Numbered from the stretch's first letter, positions 1 to 8,916 are shown. The stretch: 64,000 nucleotides of DNA from TMP-86 sp964247385 (GCA_964247385.1 CAXTUB010000007.1:105074-169073); one strand, 5' to 3'. The notes: generated by a model from the letters alone, not told the origin. Numbers and translations: made by a program.

Positions 1-2
1 GG

Positions 3-257
3 TCACAACGCTGCGGATTCGTCCGGCAGGAACTCCTCGCTGACCACCTGCCCGGAGCGCTTGAGCAGAATTTCCACTTTTTGCTCAGCTTCCTTCAGCG
101 CCGATTGGCAGGTTCGCGTGAGCGCAACTCCCCGCTCAAAAGCCTGAAGAGAATCTTCGAGCGGCAAATCGCCGCTTTCCAAGCGCTCGACCAACGCTTC
201 GAGTTCCGCAATGGCCGATTCGAAATCAGCGGGCTTCCCGGTTTCTGCAATGCTCAT
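3..257 (-). CDS. xseB: Exodeoxyribonuclease VII small subunit
   Basis: Small subunit of exonuclease VII, which works with XseA to trim single-stranded DNA in the cytoplasm. The 84-residue product carries the family signature ELEALVERLESGDLPLEDSL followed by FERG near its N-terminus and a charged helical C-terminus (AEQKVEILLK). Length matches the family (about 80 residues). An upstream start at 296 would add 13 residues that do not look like the family, so the internal ATG at 257 (MSIAETGK) is preferred. In many proteobacteria the next genes downstream would be ispA and dxs, which would lie outside the window. Confidence 0.93.
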   Translation of the reverse strand: MSIAETGKPADFESAIAELEALVERLESGDLPLEDSLQAFERGVALTRTCQSALKEAEQKVEILLKRSGQVVSEEFLPDESAAL

Positions 258-437
258 CCGCCGACGGTACACACGCAATGCATCATGGTCAAACATTCGC
301 CGGTCGTCGGCAGGGCTGTACCGGCTGTCCGAACGCGCACAAATGAGTTATCGAAGTCGTGAGGTGGGTCACATACCTGAAAGTGCACGCCCTAGGATTT
401 TCAGTACCATTTTCACACGATGGAATATCAGCGGCAC

Positions 438-842
438 ATGGGCAAAGCAATTCTCCTCGGCTTATGCGCGGGCGCAGTGGCGATGATCGCAGGCTGTAAC
501 TCGGCGCCGGTTCCGATCACTCCGGTCTCGGCATTGATCGAGGACCCCGTGACGCTGGAGAGCATCTTGATGAAGTGCAACAAGGCCGCGCCGCGCTCGG
601 TCTCGGTCGAGGAGTGCAACAACGCACGCATGGCAGCGGATCAAGTCGGGCAAGAGCGCGACAAAGCCGATGCGGCGCGCCGGATCGCGGAGTTCGAAAA
701 GAATCGCGAGCGCTTACGGCTGCAGCAGGAAGCCCTCCGGCGGCAAAAGGAGAATGCCACCAAAGTCGATCCTTACCGCTTGCCCATCGTTCCGCCAGAG
801 ACGGCGAGCAATGAGCAAGTAGCGAGCACGCACTCGCCATAA
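438..842 (+). CDS. Small EexN-like lipoprotein
   Basis: Putative membrane-anchored lipoprotein of 134 residues. The N-terminus is a short signal peptide ending in a lipobox (AMIAGC), so the mature protein should start at that Cys. The segment after it (DPVTLESILMKCNKAAPRSV, then EECNNARMA) has the two-cysteine pattern of EexN-type entry-exclusion lipoproteins. The rest is a charged Arg/Glu/Gln helix and a short Pro-rich tail. An ATG at 420 would add six residues; neither start has a clear ribosome site. No conjugation genes lie nearby, so an entry-exclusion role is not supported. Confidence 0.7.
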   Translation: MGKAILLGLCAGAVAMIAGCNSAPVPITPVSALIEDPVTLESILMKCNKAAPRSVSVEECNNARMAADQVGQERDKADAARRIAEFEKNRERLRLQQEALRRQKENATKVDPYRLPIVPPETASNEQVASTHSP

Positions 843-866
843 TTTCGCCCGCGCGGTTCGCGGGCG

Positions 867-1142
867 CTGTATGCCATCGTTGCAAAAGTTGATCGAGCGC
901 GCTGCGCGCCTTCGGCGCCACTCAACTCACGTGCACTGTATGCCATCGTTACAAAAGTTGATCGAGCGCGCTGCGCGCCTTCGGCGCTACGCGTTCGCGC
1001 AGCTTACGCCTGCGCGGACGCGACTCGCACGCCGGTTGATGCCAGCGAATTGATGAAGTCGGCATGCGGCGTGCTCAGACAGCGTCCGCGCTTACGGCGC
1101 CGCTGCGCCGCTCTCAAAAACTTTTGTAACGATGGCATACAG
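867..1142. repeat. Palindromic dispersed repeat element, copy 1
   Basis: A 276-bp non-coding element bounded by inverted repeats. Bases 936-959 are a perfect 24-bp inverted match of 1119-1142. Bases 867-918 are a nearly exact direct copy of 936-987, 69 bp apart. The interior also folds on itself (GATCGAGCGCGCTG on the left, GC-rich arms ending in CTCTCAAAAACTTTTG on the right). A diverged relative sits at 43838-44055. It starts 25 bp after the stop codon of the lipoprotein gene. It has no transposase, so it resembles a MITE or a large REP/BIME-type element. Confidence 0.85.
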
Positions 1143-1777
1143 CGCCCTCGGCAGAGGTGTGCGAATTCGCCTCGGTGAGTTCTAGGCGTCAGTGGCTCGA
1201 TGACTCGACGCATGGAATCGGCAGAGCGTGCACAGTCGATTCGTCTCAGAGAAACGAAAGGCCCAGAGGTTCACACTCGCAGAGGCCCAGTGCCCAGAGG
1301 CTCGATGTCCAGAGGCTGAGTGGCTCAGCGGTCGCAGTCCTTGCCGATTTATGCGGCTACATGCTGGCGCTTGGTATTGAGGTGGCTGGGCTCGTATTTG
1401 AGGTCATTGCTGCTTCCGTAGGAAAAACCGATCGCTCCCGCAAGATCGGGCGCAATGGCGTTGCAGTTCGCAAGGTCGTGCGTCTCGAACATCAGCCTCG
1501 AGACGAGCTTGAGATTGCAGGATCAGACTTTCCCGAGACCGTGATCGGCGGAATAGCTTGCGCAAGGCTGCCGTCGTCGATTGGACCGCTGGAGATCAAC
1601 TGACCTCTGCATTTGGCTTTCGTGTTCGGACTTTCCTGGCATCGACGATGTAGAAGCCGTGGGAGCTCTTGTAACTGGGATTACAAGGTCAGCCTTGGCA
1701 CCGAGGCGGTCGAAATCACACCACAAGCGCGGCATGTTTCACGCATCGGCGAGGTCAAACTTTGCACCGCGATAACT
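1143..1777. other. Gene-free stretch with degenerate short tandem repeats
   Basis: No gene is supported here. Bases 1261-1320 hold four degenerate copies of a CCCAGAGGCTCGA-like unit. On the minus strand a short frame closes at 1349 after an in-frame stop at 1523. It could be the remnant of a gene, but I do not recognise it. A 148-codon plus-strand frame at 1157-1603 has no recognisable protein character and runs through the tandem repeats. Confidence 0.5.
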
Positions 1778-4156
1778 TTAGAATTTCACGCGTCCGCGTA
1801 TGCCGAAGGTTCTCGGGACGCCATAGGAAACGATGTCGGGAATATCCAGTCCGAGAAAAGCCTGGTAGTACGAAAATTGAACGTTCGATATGCGCCGGCT
1901 GTTATTGAGATTGGTTCCAAATAGGCCCACCTCATAACGATCGTTTTCATAGTTGACCGCGGCACCGATGACCGTTGAGCTTGGAATCCTTCTGTACAGC
2001 AAATAGGAGGGATTGAACTCGGTGAAGGTTTGGCTGCGATAGGAAACATCGGTGGATAGGGTCAGTGAACCGGCACGGACCGGAATCACATAATCGGCAT
2101 TTGCATAGGCGATGTATCTCGGGAAAAACGGCACACGATCGCCATCCACGGCACTGGCATTGGGTATGGGACCGTTCGCTTTCGCGCTGGTGTACGATGC
2201 ATTGCCGGAAATCGTCAGCGCATCGGTGACCCGGAGGCGAGTTTCGAGTTCGACTCCTCGGCTACGCACCTTCCCCTCGTTTTCCGTGAAGTAGAAGCCG
2301 CACGCCAAATTCTTGTTCGTTTGAACGTCGTTCCAATCGATGTGGAAGGCGGCGAGATTGAAGATTAGCCTGCGATCAAAGAACTGTCCCTTCTCTCCCA
2401 GCGTGTAGCTCCACAACTGATCGGGTCCGAAGATGGCAGGGCCTTGCGTGAGGCCTAACTCCGCCAGCTCATCTGCGCAGGAGCCTTGAAGGGGCAGGGG
2501 CTGGTTGACGCCACCATAGCGGAAGCCCTTGGCTGCCTCGGCATAAAACATGATGTCGGACGTGGCATTGAAATCCGCCACGAATCGAGGGTTGAAACCG
2601 TCAGAGCTCTGGCCGCCTTGGATGGTCAGTGGCGTGCCCGGCGCGGCCGGATCGTCGCCAACGGCTCCGGCCGAGAGATAATTGAAATTCTGCTTGTGAT
2701 TGAAGTGCCGTACACCGGCGGTCAAATCAAATTTGCCGAGCGTCAGCTTGGCTTCGCCAAACTGGGCGAACTGATGCTCCCGAATGTTGGTGTACGTCGA
2801 GAAGTACTCATTCGGGTTGAATGCGGAACTGTCGATGACGCTGTTGTAGTCCGGATCTCCAATCAAGGCGCCCCAATTGATGTCGAAATCTTCCGCGGTA
2901 ATGCCCTGAAGATAATCTCTTTTCGTGTGTTGATAAAACAAGCCGACTGTCCAGTTGAACAGGTCGGACTGCGCAGAAACTAGCCTGATCTCTTCCGAGA
3001 AGTCTTTCAGCCGATTGCGCAACTTCAACGGCGACGGCACCGGCTCGAGCCCAAGAAACAGAAGACTGTCGGAGGTGTCCTGCCCTAAATGGGTGGTTCG
3101 ATCGAGATAGGAGGTCGACGCGCTCAGCGTTGCGAACCCGCCATCGTAGGCTCCCGTCACATTGTAGATTTTGAAGTTATCCTCAAAGCTATCTTTGCCT
3201 AAGCTCGTGTATTCATATCGGGACCGGCCAAAATATCCCACATCCTGTCCATGGGAATGCAGCTTCGCGAACGTCAAGCTGGTATCCAGCGTGAAGGCAT
3301 CGTTGGGCTTGAAACGAACCGCGCCGCGCGCTTGCGTCGTGTCAGAGAAATTGGCGTTGTTATCTCCCAGCCTAATATTGTTCAAATAACCGGGATCTCG
3401 ACCCTGATAAGCGCCGAACCGCGCGGCAACCGTCTCGGTGATCGGCAGGTTGAAAATGCCTCGTGCGGAATAGCCCGTATCGCCGTGAGTGACGTTCGAA
3501 ACGCTGGCTTCCACCGAGCCGGCACTTGCACGGGTATCGGGCTTGACGGTGATATATCGGATCGTTCCCGACATGGAGCCCGCGCCATACAACGTTCCTT
3601 GCGGGCCGCGTATGACCTCGATCCGCTCGAGATCGAACACGCGCAGATCGGGATTGCCGCTTTGCAGGGCAAGCGGGACATCGTCGAGGTAAATCGCTAC
3701 AAGCGGCCGATCCTGCACGTTGGTGATACTGATCGTGCCCGTGGTGACACCGCGCATATCGACGCGGTTCACCCCTCGTTGGTTTTGCTGCACGCTGATC
3801 GACGGTGCGACGGACGCAATGTCTTGCAACCCGTTTTTGCCTTTGTCGATCAGAGAGTCCGGCGACAGCGCAGTCACGGCGATGGGAATGTCCTGAACCG
3901 ACACCGCTCGCATCCGGTCGGCGGTGACCACGACGACTTCTAACGGACCGCTGGCCTCCGTGGGATTGGCAGACGCCTCCTGGGTCGTTGAGTGCTTAGG
4001 ATCTTCAACTTCAGCTTCGCCCAGGCTCGGCGCAGCAAACGGCATGGTGAATGCCATCAATGAGCTAGACGCCCATAAGCGCGTCCAATTCAGAGTTGAC
4101 CGTTGCGTGTTTGCGCTTCGAGCTACTGCAGAGCTCGCATTTTGTTTGCAACCCAT
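1778..4156 (-). CDS. TonB-dependent receptor
   Basis: Outer-membrane active-transport receptor of 792 residues. A signal-like hydrophobic stretch lies near residues 28-45. A TonB-box-like segment (EVVVVTADR) follows at about 73-81, then the plug domain with the hallmark VFDLERIEVIRGPQGTLYGA. The remainder is a long beta-barrel ending in Phe (GIRGRVKF), as outer-membrane proteins do. The ligand cannot be read from sequence; the plug is of the type common in large families of environmental gammaproteobacteria and sphingomonads. It is preceded by a good ribosome site (AAGGGGAAGG) and a promoter candidate at 4212-4241, and appears monocistronic. Confidence 0.92.
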   Translation of the reverse strand: MGCKQNASSAVARSANTQRSTLNWTRLWASSSLMAFTMPFAAPSLGEAEVEDPKHSTTQEASANPTEASGPLEVVVVTADRMRAVSVQDIPIAVTALSPDSLIDKGKNGLQDIASVAPSISVQQNQRGVNRVDMRGVTTGTISITNVQDRPLVAIYLDDVPLALQSGNPDLRVFDLERIEVIRGPQGTLYGAGSMSGTIRYITVKPDTRASAGSVEASVSNVTHGDTGYSARGIFNLPITETVAARFGAYQGRDPGYLNNIRLGDNNANFSDTTQARGAVRFKPNDAFTLDTSLTFAKLHSHGQDVGYFGRSRYEYTSLGKDSFEDNFKIYNVTGAYDGGFATLSASTSYLDRTTHLGQDTSDSLLFLGLEPVPSPLKLRNRLKDFSEEIRLVSAQSDLFNWTVGLFYQHTKRDYLQGITAEDFDINWGALIGDPDYNSVIDSSAFNPNEYFSTYTNIREHQFAQFGEAKLTLGKFDLTAGVRHFNHKQNFNYLSAGAVGDDPAAPGTPLTIQGGQSSDGFNPRFVADFNATSDIMFYAEAAKGFRYGGVNQPLPLQGSCADELAELGLTQGPAIFGPDQLWSYTLGEKGQFFDRRLIFNLAAFHIDWNDVQTNKNLACGFYFTENEGKVRSRGVELETRLRVTDALTISGNASYTSAKANGPIPNASAVDGDRVPFFPRYIAYANADYVIPVRAGSLTLSTDVSYRSQTFTEFNPSYLLYRRIPSSTVIGAAVNYENDRYEVGLFGTNLNNSRRISNVQFSYYQAFLGLDIPDIVSYGVPRTFGIRGRVKF

Positions 4157-4211
4157 GACCTTCCCCTTCAGTCGGTTTAGTTACACACAAACTCAAGTCC
4201 CGTTTTACTTC

Positions 4212-4241
4212 CTTATAACGTCTATATCCCCAGCGCCGCAA
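4212..4241 (-). promoter_or_regulatory. Candidate sigma70 promoter of the TonB-dependent receptor
   Basis: Reading the minus strand, TTGCGG (4241-4236) and TATAAG (4217-4212) are separated by 18 bp. The -10 matches consensus at five of six positions, the -35 at three. The leader to the ATG at 4156 would be about 50 nt and contains the ribosome site. Seen by eye only. Confidence 0.4.
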
Positions 4242-4277
4242 GCGCCCTGCACTTTAATGTTCACGAGTCAGCGCGCC

Positions 4278-4709
4278 TTAGCTTTCGAGCGTGGCGTCCA
4301 AGGTGATATTCGCCCTTAGGACTTTCGACAACGGGCAACCGGCTTTTGCCTGGTCTGCGAGCTTGTTGAACGTTGGAGCATCGATTCCGGGAACCTTCGC
4401 TTTGAGAATGAGGTGACTTGCGGTGATCGTGAATCCATCGCTCTGCTTCTCCAACGAAACTTCCGCGCGTGTCTCGATCTTTTCGGCCGTGAATCCGGCG
4501 TCGCCGAGCATCAGCGACAAGGCCATCGAGAAACACGCCGCATGCGAAGCGCCGAGCAACTCCTCCGGGTTCGTGCCCTTGCTCCCTTCGAAACGCGACT
4601 TGAAGCCGTACGGTGCATCGCGAAGGACGCCGCTTTCCGTCGAGATCGCGCCGCTTCCATCTTTGAGGTTTCCCTTCCAAACCGCCGAGCCTACTTTCTT
4701 GATCGCCAT
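4278..4709 (-). CDS. osmC: Organic hydroperoxide reductase OsmC
   Basis: Cytoplasmic thiol peroxidase that reduces organic hydroperoxides. The 143-residue product matches OsmC rather than Ohr (STESGVL, KGTNPEELLGASHAACFSMA, CPLSKVL). Both redox cysteines fall at residues 59 and 125, the same numbers I recall for the Escherichia coli protein. A GGAGGTG ribosome site lies 7 nt before the ATG. It is divergent from msrA with 194 bp between the start codons, which suggests joint control by oxidative or osmotic stress. Confidence 0.95.
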   Translation of the reverse strand: MAIKKVGSAVWKGNLKDGSGAISTESGVLRDAPYGFKSRFEGSKGTNPEELLGASHAACFSMALSLMLGDAGFTAEKIETRAEVSLEKQSDGFTITASHLILKAKVPGIDAPTFNKLADQAKAGCPLSKVLRANITLDATLES

Positions 4710-4751
4710 GATTGCACCTCCGAAGAAAACGATATTTTAAGCGCGGTCGAC

Positions 4752-4765
4752 GAACCGTAAGGTTC
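4752..4765. promoter_or_regulatory. Short palindrome between osmC and msrA
   Basis: GAACC-GTAA-GGTTC is a perfect 5-bp inverted repeat with a 4-bp centre, about 43-56 bp upstream of the osmC start and 140 bp upstream of msrA. Position and symmetry suit a regulator site, but the arms are short and may be chance. Confidence 0.25.
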
Positions 4766-4903
4766 TGATCGGCATCTCTCAGTCATTGTCATGGCAAGCT
4801 TTGATGTCATGCCCATCGGTCGTCGTTGAGCAAGCTGCGGTCATTGCGTTTTCGAGGCCGCGTCTGACTTGAAAGCCCATGCGGCGGCTTGCAGACTGCG
4901 CAA

Positions 4904-5566
4904 ATGCTCTTCTCCAAGAAGTCGCTGAAGATTCCGTCCGCTGATGAGGCTCTTCCGGGGCGGGCCACGCCGATGCGGGTGTCGCCGACGCATTTCGTCT
5001 CGGGCCATCGCATTGTGCCGCCGTTTCCCGAAGGCACACAGCTTGCGTTGTTTGGTGCAGGCTGTTTTTGGGGCGTGGAACGTAAGTTTTGGCAAATCCC
5101 GGGTGTCTATTCGACTGCCGTGGGCTATGCGGGGGGCGCAACGCCTAACCCCACGTACGAGGAAGTCTGTTCTGGTCTCACGGGTCACAACGAAGTCGTG
5201 CGCGTCGTGTTCGATCCGCAAACCGTGGATTACTCTGATCTGCTGCGGGCGTTTTGGGAACTGCATAATCCGACGCAGGGCATGCGGCAAGGCAATGACG
5301 TCGGCACCCAATACCGATCGGGAATTTATTCCTACGGTTCAGAGCAAGAGCGTCTTGCGCGCGAATCCAAAGAAATTTATGAGCGCAATTTGCGGCAGGC
5401 AGGGCTTGGCGCGATTACGACTGAAATCCTTCCGGCGCCTACGTTTTATTATGCCGAGGATTATCACCAGCAATATCTTGCAAAAAACCCTGGCGGGTAT
5501 TGCGGCGTTGGTGGATGCGGAGTGTCTTTTGATTCCGCGGAACTTTCAGCAAGCGAAAAAGTTTAA
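4904..5566 (+). CDS. msrA: Peptide methionine (S)-S-oxide reductase MsrA
   Basis: Repairs oxidised methionine (S-sulfoxide) in proteins and free methionine using thioredoxin. The catalytic motif GAGCFWG places the nucleophilic Cys at residue 54. The family segments AVGYAGG, YEEVCSG, TGHNEVV, HNPTQ, GNDVGTQYRS and AEDYHQQYL are all present. The C-terminal GGYCGVGGCGV supplies two possible recycling cysteines at about 200 and 205. The start is set at the ATG at 4904; a TTG at 4889 is in frame. The N-terminal ~48 residues before the catalytic domain resemble the longer MsrA type. Confidence 0.95.
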   Translation: MLFSKKSLKIPSADEALPGRATPMRVSPTHFVSGHRIVPPFPEGTQLALFGAGCFWGVERKFWQIPGVYSTAVGYAGGATPNPTYEEVCSGLTGHNEVVRVVFDPQTVDYSDLLRAFWELHNPTQGMRQGNDVGTQYRSGIYSYGSEQERLARESKEIYERNLRQAGLGAITTEILPAPTFYYAEDYHQQYLAKNPGGYCGVGGCGVSFDSAELSASEKV

Positions 5567-5606
5567 TTAGATATTTGACCGTGTACGCACGCTGCGGCCA
5601 CGATTC

Positions 5607-5849
5607 TCAAGTGCCGGTGACTTTGGCCTTGAGTGCTTGAGCTTTGGTCTTGACGAGCTTGAGCCAACGCCGCGCCCAGGCAAATTCCAAAGCGAGTATT
5701 GCAAGGCCGGCAGGAATCACCAGCAACCCGGGGCCGGGTAGCACCAGCATGGCGATGCCGATGAGCAGCACCGTGCCGCCGATGAGTGCGACGGCGATGC
5801 GCCGCGCCCAACGATACGCGATGGAACGGCGTGGCGCTTCCTCATTCAC
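5607..5849 (-). CDS. Small PGPGW-family membrane protein
   Basis: An 80-residue inner-membrane protein with two hydrophobic helices (about 18-35 and 40-57) joined by the family motif LVLPGPGLLVIPAGLAILA. A basic C-terminal tail (KLVKTKAQALKAKV) should face the cytoplasm. It belongs to the putative transmembrane PGPGW family, whose function is unknown. It lies 40 bp downstream of the next minus-strand membrane gene and may be cotranscribed with it. Confidence 0.8.
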   Translation of the reverse strand: MNEEAPRRSIAYRWARRIAVALIGGTVLLIGIAMLVLPGPGLLVIPAGLAILALEFAWARRWLKLVKTKAQALKAKVTGT

Positions 5850-5889
5850 GATTTTGGCCGATGAGCCGTGCGCAATGCCGGCGCGCGGC

Positions 5890-6387
5890 TCAACCTCGCG
5901 AGCGCCAGCTCAATCGTGGCCGCCACACGGCGAGCACGACGTTGGCCAGCGAAAGAGCAAGCATGATCCACACTCCGCCCCATTCGGTGCGTAGCAACTC
6001 GGCGAGCTCGGGCGTGCGTGACTCACCCGCCGCAATGAGAGAAGCCGCTTCCGCTGCGTGCTGACCGCTTGCAACCACTGTCAGAAGCGAGCCTTCGAAA
6101 ATACTGACGCCAAGGAGTGCCTTGACCCATGCCCAGCCGGCGCAGTGAAAAGGCTTATTGGCGGCAATCGCCAACAAGCCGCTGATCAATACAAGGGCGA
6201 GCGAGGGTCCTAGTAACCATTTTTCGAGCGCGGCAATTTGCGCCTGAGCGGCAGCCTGCGCGCTAATGGGTGAGCGCGGCGCAGTCCAAAGCAAAACCAG
6301 CACGCCGCAAAATGCGCCGGTTGCGCCGATCGCTCCCAGCTCGTGAGCGGCTTTGATGAAGCGCTTCAGAAAAACGCCGCGGCGCAT
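5890..6387 (-). CDS. Four-helix integral membrane protein
   Basis: A 165-residue protein with four predicted membrane segments: GAIGATGAFCGVLVLLW, LALVLISGLLAIAA, ALLGVSIFEGSLLTVVA and IMLALSLANVVLAVW. Conserved-looking residues include His-15 (AAHELG) and His in FHCAGWAWVKALLG. The layout resembles small DUF2269/CopD-like membrane proteins, but I cannot assign it firmly. It ends 40 bp before the PGPGW gene on the same strand. Confidence 0.65.
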   Translation of the reverse strand: MRRGVFLKRFIKAAHELGAIGATGAFCGVLVLLWTAPRSPISAQAAAQAQIAALEKWLLGPSLALVLISGLLAIAANKPFHCAGWAWVKALLGVSIFEGSLLTVVASGQHAAEAASLIAAGESRTPELAELLRTEWGGVWIMLALSLANVVLAVWRPRLSWRSRG

Positions 6388-6416
6388 GTTCTGCGCGCTG
6401 GGAGCGCAGTGCGTGC

Positions 6417-7274
6417 TTACTGCGCGGGTGGCGCCTTGCCGGGCGTCGCATCTTCCATCGGGAAGGTTTGTGCCGGCGCCGGCGCAACCGTGGGAGCCGC
6501 AGCGGTGGTGGACGATGCTGCTGGAGCAGCCATCGCGTTGCGCGGGGAGCTCTTGGTCGTCTTCGCAAGCCGATCGAGAAAGCGCTGTGCGGCGGGCGGG
6601 GCGGGCGTCGAGCTCGCTAGAATTTCCGTTGCCGTAATGGTGCGCTTGCCATAGAAATCACGATTGGAATCTTTATCGATGGTCAGCGCAGAGCCATCGA
6701 GCGCTGCTCCGGCGAACAGCCCGCGCGAGCGCGAGTAAGAATAAATCTCAGCATCGAAGTTGATGTCGGTGGCCGCCGAGCCCGAACGGCCGACGGGGCC
6801 GGCTGCGACCGAGGCGTCCGCGCCGAGCGTCAGCTTACCGCCCGCAATGCCTTCGACGCCCGACTTCGTGGTGAAAACCAGAATGATGTCGGACGATTGC
6901 GCGCCGATCATGAAGCCCAGATTTCCGCCCGTGAGAGCGATGAAGACGGGATTGCTCCAGGGACTCGTGAGCTTATCGCGAGTGACCAGCACGCCGTGAC
7001 CGCGCCGTCCGCCGACCGGCGTCAAGCCAATCTTGATGACATCTGGAATGATAGCGATGCCGTAAGCGCGCGATAGGAGTAGATCGGGCAGTCGTTGATC
7101 GGGCATGCCTTGCACTTCTTCGAGAACTTCGGTCGCTGTGAGAAGACGGCCCTCTTCTCGTGCCGCAGCGCCCGCCGCCGTGGCGCTCAGCAGCAATGCG
7201 GCGGCGAATAAAACTTGCGAACCCTTGCGCAGTAACCCGAGGCTATGCGAAAAAAATGCGTGAGGCATCGACAA
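6417..7274 (-). CDS. Secreted SYLF (Ysc84-type) domain protein
   Basis: A 285-residue exported protein. After a signal peptide (about 1-37, ending near GAAAREE) comes a SYLF/Ysc84 domain of roughly 160 residues. Segments supporting this are LLSRAYGIAIIPDVIKIG, GRRGHGVLV, WSNPVFIALTGGNLGFMIGAQ, DIILVF and DAEIYSYSRSRGLFAGAAL. The Ala/Pro-rich tail is low complexity. In eukaryotes the domain binds phosphoinositides; bacterial versions are periplasmic or outer-membrane associated with unknown role. It appears to be a single gene. Confidence 0.85.
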   Translation of the reverse strand: MSMPHAFFSHSLGLLRKGSQVLFAAALLLSATAAGAAAREEGRLLTATEVLEEVQGMPDQRLPDLLLSRAYGIAIIPDVIKIGLTPVGGRRGHGVLVTRDKLTSPWSNPVFIALTGGNLGFMIGAQSSDIILVFTTKSGVEGIAGGKLTLGADASVAAGPVGRSGSAATDINFDAEIYSYSRSRGLFAGAALDGSALTIDKDSNRDFYGKRTITATEILASSTPAPPAAQRFLDRLAKTTKSSPRNAMAAPAASSTTAAAPTVAPAPAQTFPMEDATPGKAPPAQ

Positions 7275-7451
7275 CTCCTGCGCCGCGCGCGGGCGCGCTT
7301 GAATAGCGGGCGATGATACTCGAATAAGTCAAATAAAGCGCAGAATGCCCAATGCGCTGGGCGCTGTACAAGGATCGCGGTGCGCGCCAGGACGGCGCGC
7401 GTGGGAGATCGAGGCCGCGTTGCGCCCGGCGTTTTGCGCTTTACGCCGGCG

Positions 7452-8627
7452 TCAGAAAAAAATCGACGCGTAAACCTGCAGCACGTTGGCATTGAACTTG
7501 TACAACGGCTCGGTGCCGGGTAAGAACCCATTGCCAACTCCGAAACTCTTGATGTTGCGGAAGTCGTCGTACTTGAACTGAATGCGGCTGTAATCGACAG
7601 TGACCGTGCCGCGCTTCAAAAACTTCCACCCTTCCGGCAGCCACGCATACGTTACCTTGGCGCCAATGGTGGTGTTGTTGCCGGCGGCCAAGTCTTTATC
7701 GCGTCCGATGAAGTTCTGTGAGTCGCGGAAAGGAAATAGATCCGAATAGAAATCCGCGTGATTCTGTTTGTAGTAGCGGGCGCGACCCTCAAAGATCCAG
7801 CGATTGGCGAGCGGGTGCGTGTAGCCCAGTTCGTAGGTAGTGCCCTTGATGCCCCAGGTGTCGCTGAAGTAGCGGTACGACGCACTCGCGGAAGCGCGAT
7901 ACCACAGGTAATACTTGGTGCGCGCCGAAACCGCGGTGCTCGTGCGTGTACGTGGATAGAACTCGGGTTCTTGGTTCCAGCCGCGGCCATCTTCTTGGTC
8001 GAGGTAACGCGTAAAGCGGTACGGATTTTGTAGGTAGCCTTCTTCTTCGATGACTTCGAGGTCGAGAGATGCAAGCCAATTCTTGGTGAGCACTTGCGAC
8101 AGGCCCGCCTCATAACTGCGCCGGTCGGCCTTGCCACGCGGCAAAATGACATCGCCGGAGCGCTGCGAGATCTTGTCGAACCCGCGCGCAAAGCCAAGCG
8201 AAACTGTCGTCAAATCGCCGAACATGTCCTGACTCAGCGAAAAGTGCCCGGTGTTCGAGGTGTAATCGGTCTCATCGCTGTTCGTGAACGACAACGAATA
8301 CGAAGTCTTGCCGCGAATGTAGTCGGCCGAAATGCTTTTCTGTTTGCGCTCATCATGGATGGTGCTCGCGTTCGAAAGCACATCGATGGACGCACCGCTC
8401 ACCGTATCGATGAAGTAGTTGGCCTGCAGCGCAAATTTTTCCGCGAACTTCTTACGTACCAGAATGGACTTGCCGGTGATGTCCATGCCGCCGCCCTTGT
8501 AGGAGCTGTAGAAAACATCGGCGCGGTCATCGGGCAACACCGCCGCGTTGGCGATGTGGGTACTTGCGAGCGCGGCCAACGCCGCGATCGCTATCCATCG
8601 CAATGAATTTTTGCCGAGCAAGCTCAC
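7452..8627 (-). CDS. DUF3570 family outer-membrane protein
   Basis: About 391 residues. A signal peptide (ending near STHIANA) is followed by alternating hydrophobic/polar strands and a terminal Phe-Phe, as in beta-barrels. It matches DUF3570 proteins (DRADVFYSSYKGGGMDITGK). The start chosen is the GTG at 8627, one base after the stop of DUF4266. An ATG at 8693 is in frame but would overlap that gene by 65 bp and add an Ala/Arg-rich stretch unlike a signal peptide. DUF3570 and DUF4266 genes regularly travel together; their role is unknown. Confidence 0.85.
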   Translation of the reverse strand: MSLLGKNSLRWIAIAALAALASTHIANAAVLPDDRADVFYSSYKGGGMDITGKSILVRKKFAEKFALQANYFIDTVSGASIDVLSNASTIHDERKQKSISADYIRGKTSYSLSFTNSDETDYTSNTGHFSLSQDMFGDLTTVSLGFARGFDKISQRSGDVILPRGKADRRSYEAGLSQVLTKNWLASLDLEVIEEEGYLQNPYRFTRYLDQEDGRGWNQEPEFYPRTRTSTAVSARTKYYLWYRASASASYRYFSDTWGIKGTTYELGYTHPLANRWIFEGRARYYKQNHADFYSDLFPFRDSQNFIGRDKDLAAGNNTTIGAKVTYAWLPEGWKFLKRGTVTVDYSRIQFKYDDFRNIKSFGVGNGFLPGTEPLYKFNANVLQVYASIFF

Positions 8628-8628
8628 G

Positions 8629-8916
8629 CTAGTTGCAGCCGCAGCCGCCGCCCGCGGTGCCGGTTGCGCCGCGCGCGCCTTCGCGCGATTCATAGATGTG
8701 GTCCAGATAGGCGCCCGAGATCGAATCGCGCTCCCACGACATGATCGGGTCGGCCAGCCGATCGCGCTCGTACGGCTTGACCCACGGCTTCACGCTGCAG
8801 GCGCTGCTGAGCAACATGCCCATCATCAGGGCGAGCAAGACAGCGGGCTTGCGCGCTCGGCCGAGCGCAGGTGAGAGCCTTTGGCTCACAGCCGACGTAT
8901 CGCGTCGGGCGCTCAT
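8629..8916 (-). CDS. DUF4266 lipoprotein
   Basis: A 95-residue lipoprotein. The lipobox is LLSSAC, so about 55 residues remain after cleavage. The mature part has VKPWVKPYERDRLADPIM and ends GGGCGCN, a C-terminal Cys-x-Cys tail typical of the family. Its ATG overlaps the stop of the upstream TlpA gene by 4 bp and DUF3570 starts one base after its stop, so the three are translationally coupled. The Cys pair beside a thioredoxin-like protein suggests a redox or metal-binding partner; that is inference. Confidence 0.85.
   Translation of the reverse strand: MSARRDTSAVSQRLSPALGRARKPAVLLALMMGMLLSSACSVKPWVKPYERDRLADPIMSWERDSISGAYLDHIYESREGARGATGTAGGGCGCN

Noticed and set aside
871..1053. Frame reading MPSLQKLIERAARLRR twice
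   Set aside because: It is the direct repeat within the palindromic element read as protein; the diverged copy at 43838 does not keep a comparable frame or start.
1157..1603. 148-codon plus-strand frame after the repeat element
   Set aside because: Passes through degenerate tandem repeats, no ribosome site, no family resemblance.
1349..1777. Transposase remnant on the minus strand
   Set aside because: Two short frames are in phase across a stop, but I could not tie them to any transposase or other family.
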